Below are positions 1 through 8,811 of a DNA stretch of 64,000 nucleotides, piece after piece; within the stretch, counting starts at the first letter, position 1; each line of letters opens with the position of its first letter. The translations under genes and the position numbers were made by a program. The DNA comes from Paenibacillus humicola. GTDB lineage: Bacteria; Bacillota; Bacilli; Paenibacillales; Paenibacillaceae. The notes under the pieces were generated by a model. It saw only the letters and a list, made by a program, of their open reading frames with translations. It was not told the DNA's origin and ran no database searches. The DNA is taken from positions 1,266,501 to 1,330,500 of the forward strand of contig NZ_JAQGPL010000001.1 in NCBI RefSeq assembly GCF_028826105.1. Direction: 5' to 3'.

Positions 1-3000
1 TCGGCGGTCACGTCGCCGAAGCTGGCCGACCAGTCGGTCTCCACAATCAAGCTGGTCGACCATGCGGTAACCTCCTCGAAAATCGCCGACCAAAGCATCA
101 TCGGCGCCAAGCTGGCGGACGAGGCGGTATTTACCCGGCACATCGCGCCGCAAAGCGTTACGGCCGAGAAAATCGCCGGCGGCAGCGTGAACGAGTCCCA
201 TCTCGCCGAGAAGGCGGTCGGCACCAAGCAGCTCGCGGACGGGAGCGTGCGGACCGCGAAGCTGGCCGACGGTTCCGTTACGACGCAGAAGCTGGCCAAA
301 GGCGCGGTCGAGCAGGCGCATATCGTGGCCGCCTCGGTCGGTACCGAGCAGCTGGCGGATGGAGCGGTTACGGCGGCGAAGCTGGCGGGCGGCAGCGTCG
401 GCTCCGCCCAGATCGCCAAAAAGGCCGTCGGGCTGCGCCATCTGGCCAATGAATCGGTCAGCTCCGATATTATACAGCCCGAAGCTGTCCGCGCTTTCCA
501 CCTGGCTGCCGGATCGGTAACGGCGGAGGCCGTCTCGGCCGAAGCCGTCGGCAAGCAGCATCTTCAGCCCGGCGCGGTCGAGCAGCACCATCTGGCGCCG
601 GATTCCGTCGACGCGGAAGCGCTGCGGGAAGGCTCGGTCAAGGCGGAGCATCTCACGTTCGGCGCCGTCAACGAGGCGCACCTCGCACCCGGAGCCGTTT
701 TCTCGCACCATTTGGCTGATCATGCCGTCAATTCGCTCAAGCTTTCGCCGGAAAGCGTGTCGACGGACAAATTGACCGACTGGGCGATTACGACCGGCAA
801 GCTGGCGGACGGAAGCGTCACGAAAGCAAAGCTGGCGAAGCATGCGGTAACCGGCGAGCAGCTGGCCCCGAAATCGGTCGGAGCGGAGCATCTGGCCATC
901 GACGCCGTCGAATCGAGACATCTCGCCGACGGTTCGGTCGAAGCGCACCATTTGGCATCGGGAGCGATTCGGTCGGACAGCATCGCAGGCGGGGCCATAT
1001 CCGGCTATAATCTGGCGGAAGGGGCGGTAACGGGGGTTCATCTGGCCGCCGAAGCCGTCGGCAGCAAGCATTTGGCGGAGCAGTCGGTTCTGGGCGTGCA
1101 CCTTGCGCAGGGCAGCGTGCGGGACCTCCATTTGAACGCCGGCTCGGTTACTTCGGAGAAGCTCGCCGAAGGCAGCGTCGGCACAGCTCATTTACAGATT
1201 GGAGCGGTCGGCCCGGGAACGATTCAGGCCGGCGCGGTTGACCGGGAGCATCTCGCGAACTTTGCCGTCAGCGCGGAGCATCTGGCAGCCGACTCGGTGG
1301 GCAGCGCGCAGCTGCGCGAAGGAAGCATTTTGCAAAAGCACTTGTCGGATGCGTCGGTCGGCTCCGCCCAGCTGGCGGACGGTTCGGTGACCGGCGCCAA
1401 AATATCGCCGCTCGCGGTCAGCGGTGAGCATATCGCGCTAGAGACGATTGCCGGCAAGCATATGAAAGCAGAGGCCATTCAGGGCTATCACATCCGCAAA
1501 GGCTCGATTTCGCAAGCGCATTTGGCCGGCGAATTGTTCTTGTTCGATAAAGCGCCGGACGGGAGTCTGACAGGCGAGAAAATCAAGCCCGGGTCGATCG
1601 GAGCGGCACAGCTTGCGCCCGGAGGCGTGGGAACGGAGCAGCTGCTCGACGGCGCGGTGACCGGCGAGAAGATGGCCGGCGGCGCGGTATCAAGCGAAAA
1701 GCTGGCTGCGGGTGCGGTCGGCGCGGAAGCACTGGCGAACGAGTCGGTAACCGGCGCGAAGCTGGCTGCAGGTGCGGTCGGCGCGGAAGCACTGGCGAAC
1801 GGGTCGGTGACGAGCGCGAAGCTGGCGCCAGGCGCGGTCGGCAGAGATGAGCTGGCGGACGGATCGGTAACCGGCGCGAAGCTGGCGGCAGGTGCGGTCA
1901 GTACCGAAGCGCTGGCGGGAGGAACGGTGACGAGCACGAAGCTGGCGGACGGCGCGGTCGGCGAAACGGCGCTGGCGGACGGCGCGGTGACGGCCGAGAA
2001 GCTGGCCGCAGGCGCCGTCATTGAAGAAGCGCTGAGCGATGGCGCGGTCACGTCGCCGAAGCTGGCGGCCGGCGCCGTAGGCCCGGAAGCGCTGAGGTAC
2101 GGCGCGGTGACGGCCGGGAAGCTGGCCGCCGGCGCGGTAAGCGAAGAAGCGCTGCGGGATGGCGTGGTGACGGCCGAGAAGCTGGCGGCCAGCTCCGTCG
2201 GATCGGAAGCGCTGAGCCAAGGCGCGGTAACGGCCGATAAGCTGGCTGCAGGCTCCGTAGACGAGGTAGCGCTTAGCCACGGCGCGGTAACGAGCGCGAA
2301 GCTGGCGGCCGGTGCAGTGAGTACGGAAGCGCTGGGTGACGGCGCAGTAACGAGCGCGAAGCTGGCGGCAGGTGCGGTGAGCACCAGAGCGCTGAGCGAC
2401 GGCGCGGTAACGAGCACGAAACTGGCTGCAGGCGCAGTAAGCGAAGAAGCGCTGAGCCACGGGGCAGTGACAAGTGCAAAGCTGGCCGCTGGCGCAGTGA
2501 GTGAAGAAGCGCTGAGCGACGGGTCGGTAACGAGCGCGAAGCTGGCGGCCGGCGCAGTGAGCGAAGAAGCGCTGAGCGACGGTGCGGTGACGAGCGCGAA
2601 GCTGGCCGCTGGTGCTGTTAGTGAAGAAGCGCTGAGCGACGGGTTGGTAACGAGCGCGAAGCTGGCGGTTGGCGCGGTAAGCGAAGAAGCGCTGGGCGAC
2701 GGGTCGGTAACGAGCGCGAAGCTGGCGTTTGGCGCGGTAAGCGAAGAAGCGCTGAGTGACGGGGCGGTAACAAGCACGAAGCTGGCCGCAGGCGTGGTAA
2801 GCGAAGAAGCGCTGAGCGATGGCGCGGTAACGAGCGCGAAACTGGCCGAAGGCGCAGTGAGCACGGAAGCACTGAGCGACGGCGCTGTAACCGGTGCGAA
2901 GCTGGCCGTAGGCGCAATAAGCGGAGAAGTGCTGAGTGATGGGTCAGTAACGAGCGCGAAACTGGCCGCAGGCGCAGTGAGCGAAGAAGCGCTGGGCGAC

Positions 3001-5316
3001 GGGTCGGTAACGAGCGCGAAGCTGGCGGACGGCGCGGTAAGCGAAGAAGCGCTGAGCGACGGGTCGGTAACGAGCGCGAAGCTGGCGTTTGGCGCGGTAA
3101 GCGAAGAAGCGCTGGGCGACGGGTCGGTAACGAGCGCGAAGCTGGCGTTTGGCGCGGTAAGCGAAGAAGCGCTGAGTGACGGGTCGGTAACGAGCGCGAA
3201 GCTGGCCGCAGGCGCGGTAAGCGAAGAAGCGCTGAGCGATGGCGCGGTAACGAGCGCGAAACTGGCCGAAGGCGCAGTGAGCACGGAAGCACTGAGCGAC
3301 GGCGCAGTAACCGGTGCGAAGCTGGCCGTAGGTGCAATAAGCGGAGAAGTTCTGAGTGATGGGTCAGTAACGAGCGCGAAGCTGGCCGAAGGTGCAGTGA
3401 GTGAAGAAGCGCTGAGCGACGGGTCGGTAACGAGCGCGAAGTTGGCCGCAGGCGCAGTAAGCGAAGAAGCGCTGAGTGACGGGTCGGTAACGAGCGCGAA
3501 GCTGGCGTTTGGCGCGGTAAGCGCGGAAGCGCTGAGCGACGGGTCGATAACGAGCGCGAAGCTGGCGTTTGGCGCGGTAAGCGCGGAAGCGCTGAGCGAC
3601 GGGTCGATAACGAGCGCGAAGCTGGCGTTTGGCGCGGTAAGCGCGGAAGCGCTGAGTGACGGGTCGGTAACGAGCGCGAAGTTGGCCGCAGGCGCAGTAA
3701 GCGAAGAAGCGCTGAGTGACGGGTCGGTAACGAGCGCGAAGTTGGCCGCAGGCGCAGTAAGCGAAGAAGCGCTGAGTGACGGGTCGGTAACGAGCGCGAA
3801 GCTGGCGTTTGGCGCGGTAAGCGCGGAAGCGCTGAGCGACGGGTCGATAACGAGCGCGAAGCTGGCGTTTGGCGCGGTAAGCGCGGAAGCGCTGAGTGAC
3901 GGGTCGGTAACGAGCGCGAAGTTGGCGTTTGGCGCGGTAAGTGCGGAAGCGCTGAGCGACGAGTCGGTGACGAGCGCGAAGCTGGCCGAAGGCGCAGTGA
4001 GCACGGAAGCGCTGAGCGACGGCGCAGTAACCGGTGCGAAGCTGGCTGCAGGTGCAATAAGCGGAGAAGTGCTGAGCGACGGGTCGGTAACGAGCGCGAA
4101 GTTGGCTGAAGGTGCAGTGAGCACGGAAGCGCTGAGCGACGGCTCAGTAACGAGCACGAAGCTGGCTGAAGGCGCAGTGAGCACGGAAGCGCTGAGCGAC
4201 GGTTCGGTAACGAGCGCGAAGCTGGCCGAAGGCGCGGTGAGCACGGAAGCGCTGAGCGACGGGTCGGTGACGAGCGCGAAGCTGGCCGAAGGCGCAGTGA
4301 GCACGGAAACGCTGAGCGACGGGGCAGTAACGAGCGCGAAACTGGCCGAAGGCTCAGTGAGCACGGAAGCGCTGAGCGACGGCGCGGTGACGAGCGCGAA
4401 GCTTGCCGCAGGCGCGGTAAGCGAAGAAACGCTGAGCGACGGGGCGGTAACGAGTGCGAAACTTGCCGCAGGCGCAGTGAGCGAAAAAGCGCTGAGCGAC
4501 GGAGCAGTAACCAGCGCGAAGCTGGCCGCAGGCGCAGTGAGCGAAGAAGCGCTGAGCGACGGAGCAGTAACCAGCGCGAAGCTGGCCGCAGGCGCAGTGA
4601 GCGAAGAAGCGCTGAGCGACGGAGCAGTAACCAGCACGAAGCTGGCCGCAGGCGCAGTAAGCGAAGAAGCGCTGAGCGACGGAGCAGTAACCAGCGCGAA
4701 GCTGGCCGCAGGTGCAGTAAGCGAAGAAGCACTCAGCGACGGAGCAGTAACAAGCTCGAAGCTGGCCGCAGGTGCAGTGGGCGCGGAAGCGCTGAGTGAC
4801 GGCGCGATTACGGCAGAAAAGCTGGCGCCGGGGCTTCTGACAGGGCTGCGGCTTGCGGAAAGCTGCCTCACGTCGGTGCAGCTTGCCGACGGAGCCGTGA
4901 CCGGGGCGAAAATTGCGCCCGGCGCCATCGTGGCGGAGCACCTCGCCGACGGAGTCGCCTCTGAGCTTCAAAACGAGCCGGTTGACGGGTCTCGGCTGCA
5001 GGACGGCACCGTCAGCGGCGCAAAGCTGGACTTTACGCCGATCGGTACGACAGGGCGAAATACCGGCGCATTCCAGCAGTTCGGATTGGCGCCGTACGAC
5101 TTTACCGCTCAAGGCGAACAGACGGATATTACCGTCGAGTTCGAAGAGCCGTTCGCCGGCGATAACTACGTCTTCGTCGCGACGACGGATCAGCCCTCCT
5201 GCTTCGCCGTCGTAAAGACGAAATCGAGGGAGGCGGTTCAGGTGACGATCGTCCGTACGCGGATCAGTCCCGAACCGAAAGGGCTGTTCAACTGGATTGC
5301 CATCGGCATCCGCTGA
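1..5316 (+). CDS. Giant decapeptide-repeat surface protein, 5'-truncated by window
   Basis: The reading frame is open from base 1, so the true start lies upstream; the GTG at 187 is not a convincing start because the same repeat continues before it. Almost the whole protein is a decapeptide repeat of the form G-(S/A)-V-T-x-x-K-L-A-x, paired into 20-residue units such as SVTSAKLAAGAVSEEALSDG. The DNA keeps a strict 30/60-bp phase for about 5 kb, roughly 165 decapeptides. The last ~100 residues are non-repetitive, Phe-rich and end in LFNWIAIGIR, resembling the C-terminal tail domain (WIAG-tail type) of long repetitive Paenibacillus proteins. No membrane anchor or LPXTG is visible at the C-terminus. 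A fibrous spore- or cell-surface protein, perhaps a glycan acceptor given the downstream transferases, is an inference. A good terminator follows. Confidence 0.85.
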   Translation, partial: SAVTSPKLADQSVSTIKLVDHAVTSSKIADQSIIGAKLADEAVFTRHIAPQSVTAEKIAGGSVNESHLAEKAVGTKQLADGSVRTAKLADGSVTTQKLAKGAVEQAHIVAASVGTEQLADGAVTAAKLAGGSVGSAQIAKKAVGLRHLANESVSSDIIQPEAVRAFHLAAGSVTAEAVSAEAVGKQHLQPGAVEQHHLAPDSVDAEALREGSVKAEHLTFGAVNEAHLAPGAVFSHHLADHAVNSLKLSPESVSTDKLTDWAITTGKLADGSVTKAKLAKHAVTGEQLAPKSVGAEHLAIDAVESRHLADGSVEAHHLASGAIRSDSIAGGAISGYNLAEGAVTGVHLAAEAVGSKHLAEQSVLGVHLAQGSVRDLHLNAGSVTSEKLAEGSVGTAHLQIGAVGPGTIQAGAVDREHLANFAVSAEHLAADSVGSAQLREGSILQKHLSDASVGSAQLADGSVTGAKISPLAVSGEHIALETIAGKHMKAEAIQGYHIRKGSISQAHLAGELFLFDKAPDGSLTGEKIKPGSIGAAQLAPGGVGTEQLLDGAVTGEKMAGGAVSSEKLAAGAVGAEALANESVTGAKLAAGAVGAEALANGSVTSAKLAPGAVGRDELADGSVTGAKLAAGAVSTEALAGGTVTSTKLADGAVGETALADGAVTAEKLAAGAVIEEALSDGAVTSPKLAAGAVGPEALRYGAVTAGKLAAGAVSEEALRDGVVTAEKLAASSVGSEALSQGAVTADKLAAGSVDEVALSHGAVTSAKLAAGAVSTEALGDGAVTSAKLAAGAVSTRALSDGAVTSTKLAAGAVSEEALSHGAVTSAKLAAGAVSEEALSDGSVTSAKLAAGAVSEEALSDGAVTSAKLAAGAVSEEALSDGLVTSAKLAVGAVSEEALGDGSVTSAKLAFGAVSEEALSDGAVTSTKLAAGVVSEEALSDGAVTSAKLAEGAVSTEALSDGAVTGAKLAVGAISGEVLSDGSVTSAKLAAGAVSEEALGDGSVTSAKLADGAVSEEALSDGSVTSAKLAFGAVSEEALGDGSVTSAKLAFGAVSEEALSDGSVTSAKLAAGAVSEEALSDGAVTSAKLAEGAVSTEALSDGAVTGAKLAVGAISGEVLSDGSVTSAKLAEGAVSEEALSDGSVTSAKLAAGAVSEEALSDGSVTSAKLAFGAVSAEALSDGSITSAKLAFGAVSAEALSDGSITSAKLAFGAVSAEALSDGSVTSAKLAAGAVSEEALSDGSVTSAKLAAGAVSEEALSDGSVTSAKLAFGAVSAEALSDGSITSAKLAFGAVSAEALSDGSVTSAKLAFGAVSAEALSDESVTSAKLAEGAVSTEALSDGAVTGAKLAAGAISGEVLSDGSVTSAKLAEGAVSTEALSDGSVTSTKLAEGAVSTEALSDGSVTSAKLAEGAVSTEALSDGSVTSAKLAEGAVSTETLSDGAVTSAKLAEGSVSTEALSDGAVTSAKLAAGAVSEETLSDGAVTSAKLAAGAVSEKALSDGAVTSAKLAAGAVSEEALSDGAVTSAKLAAGAVSEEALSDGAVTSTKLAAGAVSEEALSDGAVTSAKLAAGAVSEEALSDGAVTSSKLAAGAVGAEALSDGAITAEKLAPGLLTGLRLAESCLTSVQLADGAVTGAKIAPGAIVAEHLADGVASELQNEPVDGSRLQDGTVSGAKLDFTPIGTTGRNTGAFQQFGLAPYDFTAQGEQTDITVEFEEPFAGDNYVFVATTDQPSCFAVVKTKSREAVQVTIVRTRISPEPKGLFNWIAIGIR
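1681..4800 (+). repeat. 60-bp tandem coding repeats, 52 units
   Basis: Fifty-two consecutive 60-bp units, without a single insertion or deletion, encode near-identical 20-residue repeats. Neighbouring units from about 2460 to 4760 are often over 90% identical at the DNA level. A higher-order pattern is visible: the unit at 2821 is identical to the one at 3241, and their following units (2881 and 3301) differ at only three positions; a related pair recurs at 3961-4080. This indicates recent block duplication or gene conversion. Units before 1681 share the phase but are much more diverged. Confidence 0.9.
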
Positions 5317-5344
5317 ACAGACTGATCCATCGCACAACTGTCAA

Positions 5345-5374
5345 GGCTCCCGGAGAGGGGGCCTTTCTTTTTTT
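5345..5374 (+). terminator. Rho-independent terminator after repeat protein
   Basis: A 7-bp GC-rich stem (GGCTCCC / GGGGGCC with one G-T pair) with a GGAGA loop is followed by TTTCTTTTTTT. It starts 29 bases after the stop codon of the repeat protein. Confidence 0.8.
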
Positions 5375-5652
5375 CACGCATCACGGACAAGCACTCCTTT
5401 TTGCATCCCCTTTACGCTCCTGTCGATGAAGGCTTTTTCCATTCCGTTCTTCGGTTCCCCTTTCCGTCTGCTTGTCTTTCCGGCGAGTATGGCCCGTTTG
5501 CCTTGCCGGCGTGCGCCCGTTCCCGGATACGCGCGGTTCGGGAAGGCGATGGCCTTGACGTACATCTGCCGTTACGCTTCGTTCTACGTGTCCATACAAT
5601 GGATAGAAAATGTCAAGCATACGATCTCATTCCGGAACAAGAGGTGATCACG
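5375..5652 (+). other. Intergenic region before glycan genes; possible SigE-like -10
   Basis: No convincing gene is seen. CATACAAT at 5593-5600, about 53 bases before the next start, matches the sigma-E -10 consensus of Bacillus, but no good -35 element lies at the right distance, so promoter assignment is weak. The ribosome binding site AAGAGGTG at 5639-5646 decides the start of the next gene. Confidence 0.35.
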
Positions 5653-6684
5653 ATGCGCAAACCTGTTGGCGGCAGCCGGCCGAACCGGCGCGGTTCCTCC
5701 GCCCGGTTAAGCGGCCGCCCCGGCATCGGGCGGTCCGGGGCGGGCACTTCGGGAGGCCGAAACCGGAGGAAGGGCTCCGGTGCAAGGGCAGCCCGCGTGC
5801 CTTCCCGGATTTCCGCGCGCAAGTCGAGTCGCCGCACGTTATTCAGGAGGCCGGCTGCCGGTGCCGGGAGGGCGGGGAGGCCGGTCTCTTCGGCCGGCGG
5901 CTTTGGACTGCCGGAACAGCTTGAAAGGGCTGGAACGGAAAGGATGGAGGACGAACGGTCCGGGACGGATTCGCCAGCGGTATCCGTCATTATTCCGGTC
6001 ATGAACGAGCGGCGCCTGATCGGCCGTATCGTGCGCGAAAGCCGGAAAATCGGGCCGAGCGCAGAAGTGATCGTCGTCGCGAACGGTTCGACCGACGGCT
6101 CGGCGGCGATCGCAAGAAAGCACGGCGCGCGCGTCATCGAGTTTTCCGCGCCGCTCGGTCATGACGTCGGCCGCAGCGTCGGCGCAGCCGCGGCGCGCGG
6201 CGATGTGCTGCTGTTTATCGACGGCGACATGCTGCTTCCGGCTTCCGTGCTTCAAACGTTCGTCGATCGCGTCCGCATGGACGGTATCGACGTCGCCTTG
6301 AATAATTATTCCGGGCCGACAGCCAAAAAGATCGTTCACAACGTCGTCCTCGCCAAGCATGCCCTGAATGCGATGCTGAGGCGGCCGGATTTAATGGGCA
6401 CCTCGATGACGGCCGTTCCGCATGCGATCAGCCGCCGCGCGCTGGACGCGATCGGGGCGGAAGCGCTGTCCGTGCCTCCGCTTGCCCATGCCAAGGCGGT
6501 TCATTTCGGGCTGCGCGTCCATCCGGTGAGGAGAGTGAACGTCGGCAGGCTGAACCTGCCGAGGCTTCGCCGGGAGCGCACCAACCCGTTGGAAGTACTG
6601 ATCGTCGGCGATCATTTGGAAGCGATCGATTGGCTGAACGGACAAACGGACGGGCGCGGAGGAATGCGGAATGACGGGCGATAA
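5653..6684 (+). CDS. GT2-family glycosyltransferase with basic N-terminal leader
   Basis: 343 residues starting at ATG 5653 behind AAGAGGTG; the frame is open further upstream but without a better start. Residues 1 to ~80 are a low-complexity Arg/Gly/Ser/Ala region. A GT-A domain begins near residue 109 (SVIIPVMNERRL), with VVANGSTDGS for nucleotide binding and FIDGDM at about 189-193 as the metal-binding DxD. Family 2 enzymes transfer a sugar from a nucleotide sugar; the donor and acceptor cannot be read here. No signal peptide or membrane segment, so it should act in the cytoplasm (mother cell if sporulation-specific). It heads a tightly packed plus-strand operon and is paralogous to the next gene. 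Confidence 0.85.
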   Translation: MRKPVGGSRPNRRGSSARLSGRPGIGRSGAGTSGGRNRRKGSGARAARVPSRISARKSSRRTLFRRPAAGAGRAGRPVSSAGGFGLPEQLERAGTERMEDERSGTDSPAVSVIIPVMNERRLIGRIVRESRKIGPSAEVIVVANGSTDGSAAIARKHGARVIEFSAPLGHDVGRSVGAAAARGDVLLFIDGDMLLPASVLQTFVDRVRMDGIDVALNNYSGPTAKKIVHNVVLAKHALNAMLRRPDLMGTSMTAVPHAISRRALDAIGAEALSVPPLAHAKAVHFGLRVHPVRRVNVGRLNLPRLRRERTNPLEVLIVGDHLEAIDWLNGQTDGRGGMRNDGR

Positions 6685-8035
6685 TCGGGAACGGCGAGGT
6701 GAGTTCATGCGGACAAGAACGAAAATAATGCCGGGCAAAGCCGCCGGTCGTACTGTCCGGACGGCGGCAAGGGCCGGCAAAGAGCCAATCGCCCGGGTCG
6801 CGGTCATCAGCGGCATCGGCACGGGTACCCGGCCTGCTGCCCGGGGTACTTCTGCGAATGCGGCCGTCCGGACCGCTTCCGGCGGCAGCACGCGTAAGGC
6901 CGCCCGTCCGGCCGCACGGGCTGCGGCCCGGAGAACCTATCGGCCGGCGGCGGGTAATGCCGGCCGGAAGCGGCGTCCGTCGGCGGCTAGATCCGCCGGA
7001 CGGAAATTCACGCGCCGGCCGGCGCCGGGCGCCCGGCGGCTTCGCGGATCCGGGCGCGCGCTGCCGGCCGGGAAGAGCCCGGCCTTTTACGCGATGGGGC
7101 GTCGCGATGCGGCGGAGATGCTGAAGAACGGGACGCCTCCGGCCGATCCGGCGTCCTGGAAGCTTGCCATGAACCGGGGCTGGACGCAGCATGCGGGCCG
7201 TCTCCGGATGTCCGCCGCTTCCGGTGCCGCGCTTCAGGCGGGGCGTGCTTACGCAAACGGCTATGCCGAAGCGCTGCATATCCCGAGTCCCGGCTGGCTG
7301 CCGGTCGCGGTCGGCAAAACGGCTTCGGCCGTTGTCACGTGCAGCTCGGATCTTGATCCCGGCGCGCTCCGGGAAATGATGCGGCTGCCGCTGCAGGACG
7401 TTTTTGTCGTGCTGGAGGAGACCTCCGGTACGGCGGCCTTCCAGGCCGCCCGCTCGGTGCCCGGCGTTACGGTCGTCCATGCGGCGCAGCCGCTTGGGCC
7501 GAACGAGGGGCGCGCGGTCGGAGCGAGGCTGACGCAGACGGATATCGTGCTGTTTGCGGATGGCGGGGCGCGCTTCGCCGCGGAAGAGCTTGCGCCGTTT
7601 CTGGCGGCGGTGAATGGCGGCGCGGACATTGCGCTGGCCGACCGGACGGCGTCGCTCGGCACGTTCAACAGCTGGGATAACGTCTCGCGGGTCAAAGCTT
7701 TCGTCAACCTGTCGCTGGGACGTCCTGAACTGCAGGCGAATTCAGCCTCCGCGCTGCCGTGCGCCTGGTCGGGGAAAGCGATGGCCGCCGTGGGACGGGA
7801 TTCGATGTCCGTTCCGGCGATGGCTCATCAGTCTGCGCTTGCGCTCAGGCTGAAGCTTGCCCGGTGTCCGGTCCGGTACATCCGGACCGGACGGCAAAGC
7901 ACGGCGGCCGCGGCGGCGCGGGAAATCGGCGACCATATCGCCGCCTTAAGGGCGGCTATGGCGATTCAGGGAGGTAGGCTTGCGCTCCGGGACAAAGTCA
8001 GGCGGCGGATCGCCGCGGGAGGCGGCGGACAATGA
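6671..8035 (+). CDS. Degenerate GT2-like protein with long basic leader
   Basis: 454 residues from ATG 6671 (GGAGGA seven bases upstream, overlapping the previous gene by 14 bp); ATG 6707 behind GAGGTGAG is an alternative start. Residues 1 to ~135 are extremely rich in Arg, Ala and Gly. A short aromatic/Gly stretch follows (SPAFYAMGRRDAAEML). From about residue 210 the protein aligns by eye with the GT domain of the preceding gene, including the late motifs (GRPEL, SVPAMAHQSALALRLK versus SVPPLAHAKAVHFGLR). The DGD metal site of the paralog is DGG here (about 297-299) and the NGSTDGS motif is missing. It is therefore probably a non-catalytic paralog, perhaps a partner of the upstream transferase. 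It overlaps the next gene by ATGA. Confidence 0.75.
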   Translation: MTGDNRERRGEFMRTRTKIMPGKAAGRTVRTAARAGKEPIARVAVISGIGTGTRPAARGTSANAAVRTASGGSTRKAARPAARAAARRTYRPAAGNAGRKRRPSAARSAGRKFTRRPAPGARRLRGSGRALPAGKSPAFYAMGRRDAAEMLKNGTPPADPASWKLAMNRGWTQHAGRLRMSAASGAALQAGRAYANGYAEALHIPSPGWLPVAVGKTASAVVTCSSDLDPGALREMMRLPLQDVFVVLEETSGTAAFQAARSVPGVTVVHAAQPLGPNEGRAVGARLTQTDIVLFADGGARFAAEELAPFLAAVNGGADIALADRTASLGTFNSWDNVSRVKAFVNLSLGRPELQANSASALPCAWSGKAMAAVGRDSMSVPAMAHQSALALRLKLARCPVRYIRTGRQSTAAAAAREIGDHIAALRAAMAIQGGRLALRDKVRRRIAAGGGGQ

Positions 8036-8778
8036 AGCTGACGAGCATTATTATACCGACCTATAATGCGCTGGAGCTGGTAAAGCGGACGGTCGAAGCG
8101 GTTCGGCAGCATACCGATGAGACAGAGACCCCGTACGAGCTGATCGTTGTTGACAACGGCTCAACTGACGGAACGGACGAATGGTGCGCCGGCGAGCGGG
8201 TGCATCTGCTGTCGCTGCCTCGCAACACCGGATTTCCGGCCGCCTGCAATGTCGGCCTGCGGTACGCCCGCGGCGACGGTCTGCTGCTGCTGAACAACGA
8301 TGTCACGGTCATGCCGGGGTGGCTGTCGGGCCTGACGGCCGCCTTGACCGGCATTCCGGATGCCGGCATCGCCGGGCCGGTCACCAACTACTGCAGCGGC
8401 AGGCAGCAGATCGACGTTTCATTTGCGGACATGGCCGATTTTCAGCGCATCGCGGCGGAGCGGAGGGGACGACCCGATCTCGCTCCGGTGCAGGTGCAGC
8501 GGCTGATCGGATTTTGCATGCTGTTCAAACGGGAGCTGTACGAGCGGATCGGCGATCTGGACGAACGGTTTTCCCCGGGCCATTACGAGGATGACGATTA
8601 CTGCCTGCGGGCCCGGATGAGCGGCTTTGGCCTGCTTATGTGTCCGGATGTTCTCGTTCACCATGAAGGAAGCGTCAGCTTCAAACGGTCCGATCCGGGC
8701 CAGCTGCAGCGGCTGGTGAAGACGAACCGGCGGCGGTTTATCGAAAAATGGCGGATCGATCCGTCGACTTTCATGTAG
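8032..8778 (+). CDS. GT2-family glycosyltransferase (rhamnosyltransferase-like)
   Basis: 248 residues, just a GT-A catalytic domain. SIIIPTYNALELVKRT opens the fold, VVDNGSTDGT is the nucleotide-binding motif, LLLNNDV (about 86-91) carries the DxD equivalent and YEDDDYCLRAR is the late acidic motif seen in rhamnosyl/N-acetylglucosaminyl transferases of this class. ATGA overlap with the preceding gene implies translational coupling. It is most similar within the window to the GT2 domain of the gene at 10777 (shared GPVTNY-SG-QQI). No leader and no membrane segment. Donor sugar unknown. Confidence 0.88.
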   Translation: MKLTSIIIPTYNALELVKRTVEAVRQHTDETETPYELIVVDNGSTDGTDEWCAGERVHLLSLPRNTGFPAACNVGLRYARGDGLLLLNNDVTVMPGWLSGLTAALTGIPDAGIAGPVTNYCSGRQQIDVSFADMADFQRIAAERRGRPDLAPVQVQRLIGFCMLFKRELYERIGDLDERFSPGHYEDDDYCLRARMSGFGLLMCPDVLVHHEGSVSFKRSDPGQLQRLVKTNRRRFIEKWRIDPSTFM

Positions 8779-8811
8779 AGGGCCGATTGCGGCGAAGAGG
8801 AGTGTGTTCAA

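Noticed and set aside
1681..4800. Tandem repeats as a CRISPR array
   Set aside because: Units are contiguous coding repeats without unique spacers.
1488..4928. Minus-strand open frame of 1146 codons and another of 704 codons (2618-4732)
   Set aside because: They mirror the plus-strand repeat, have the same 20-residue period, low complexity and no ribosome binding site. Long antisense frames are expected from a repeated GC-rich sequence.
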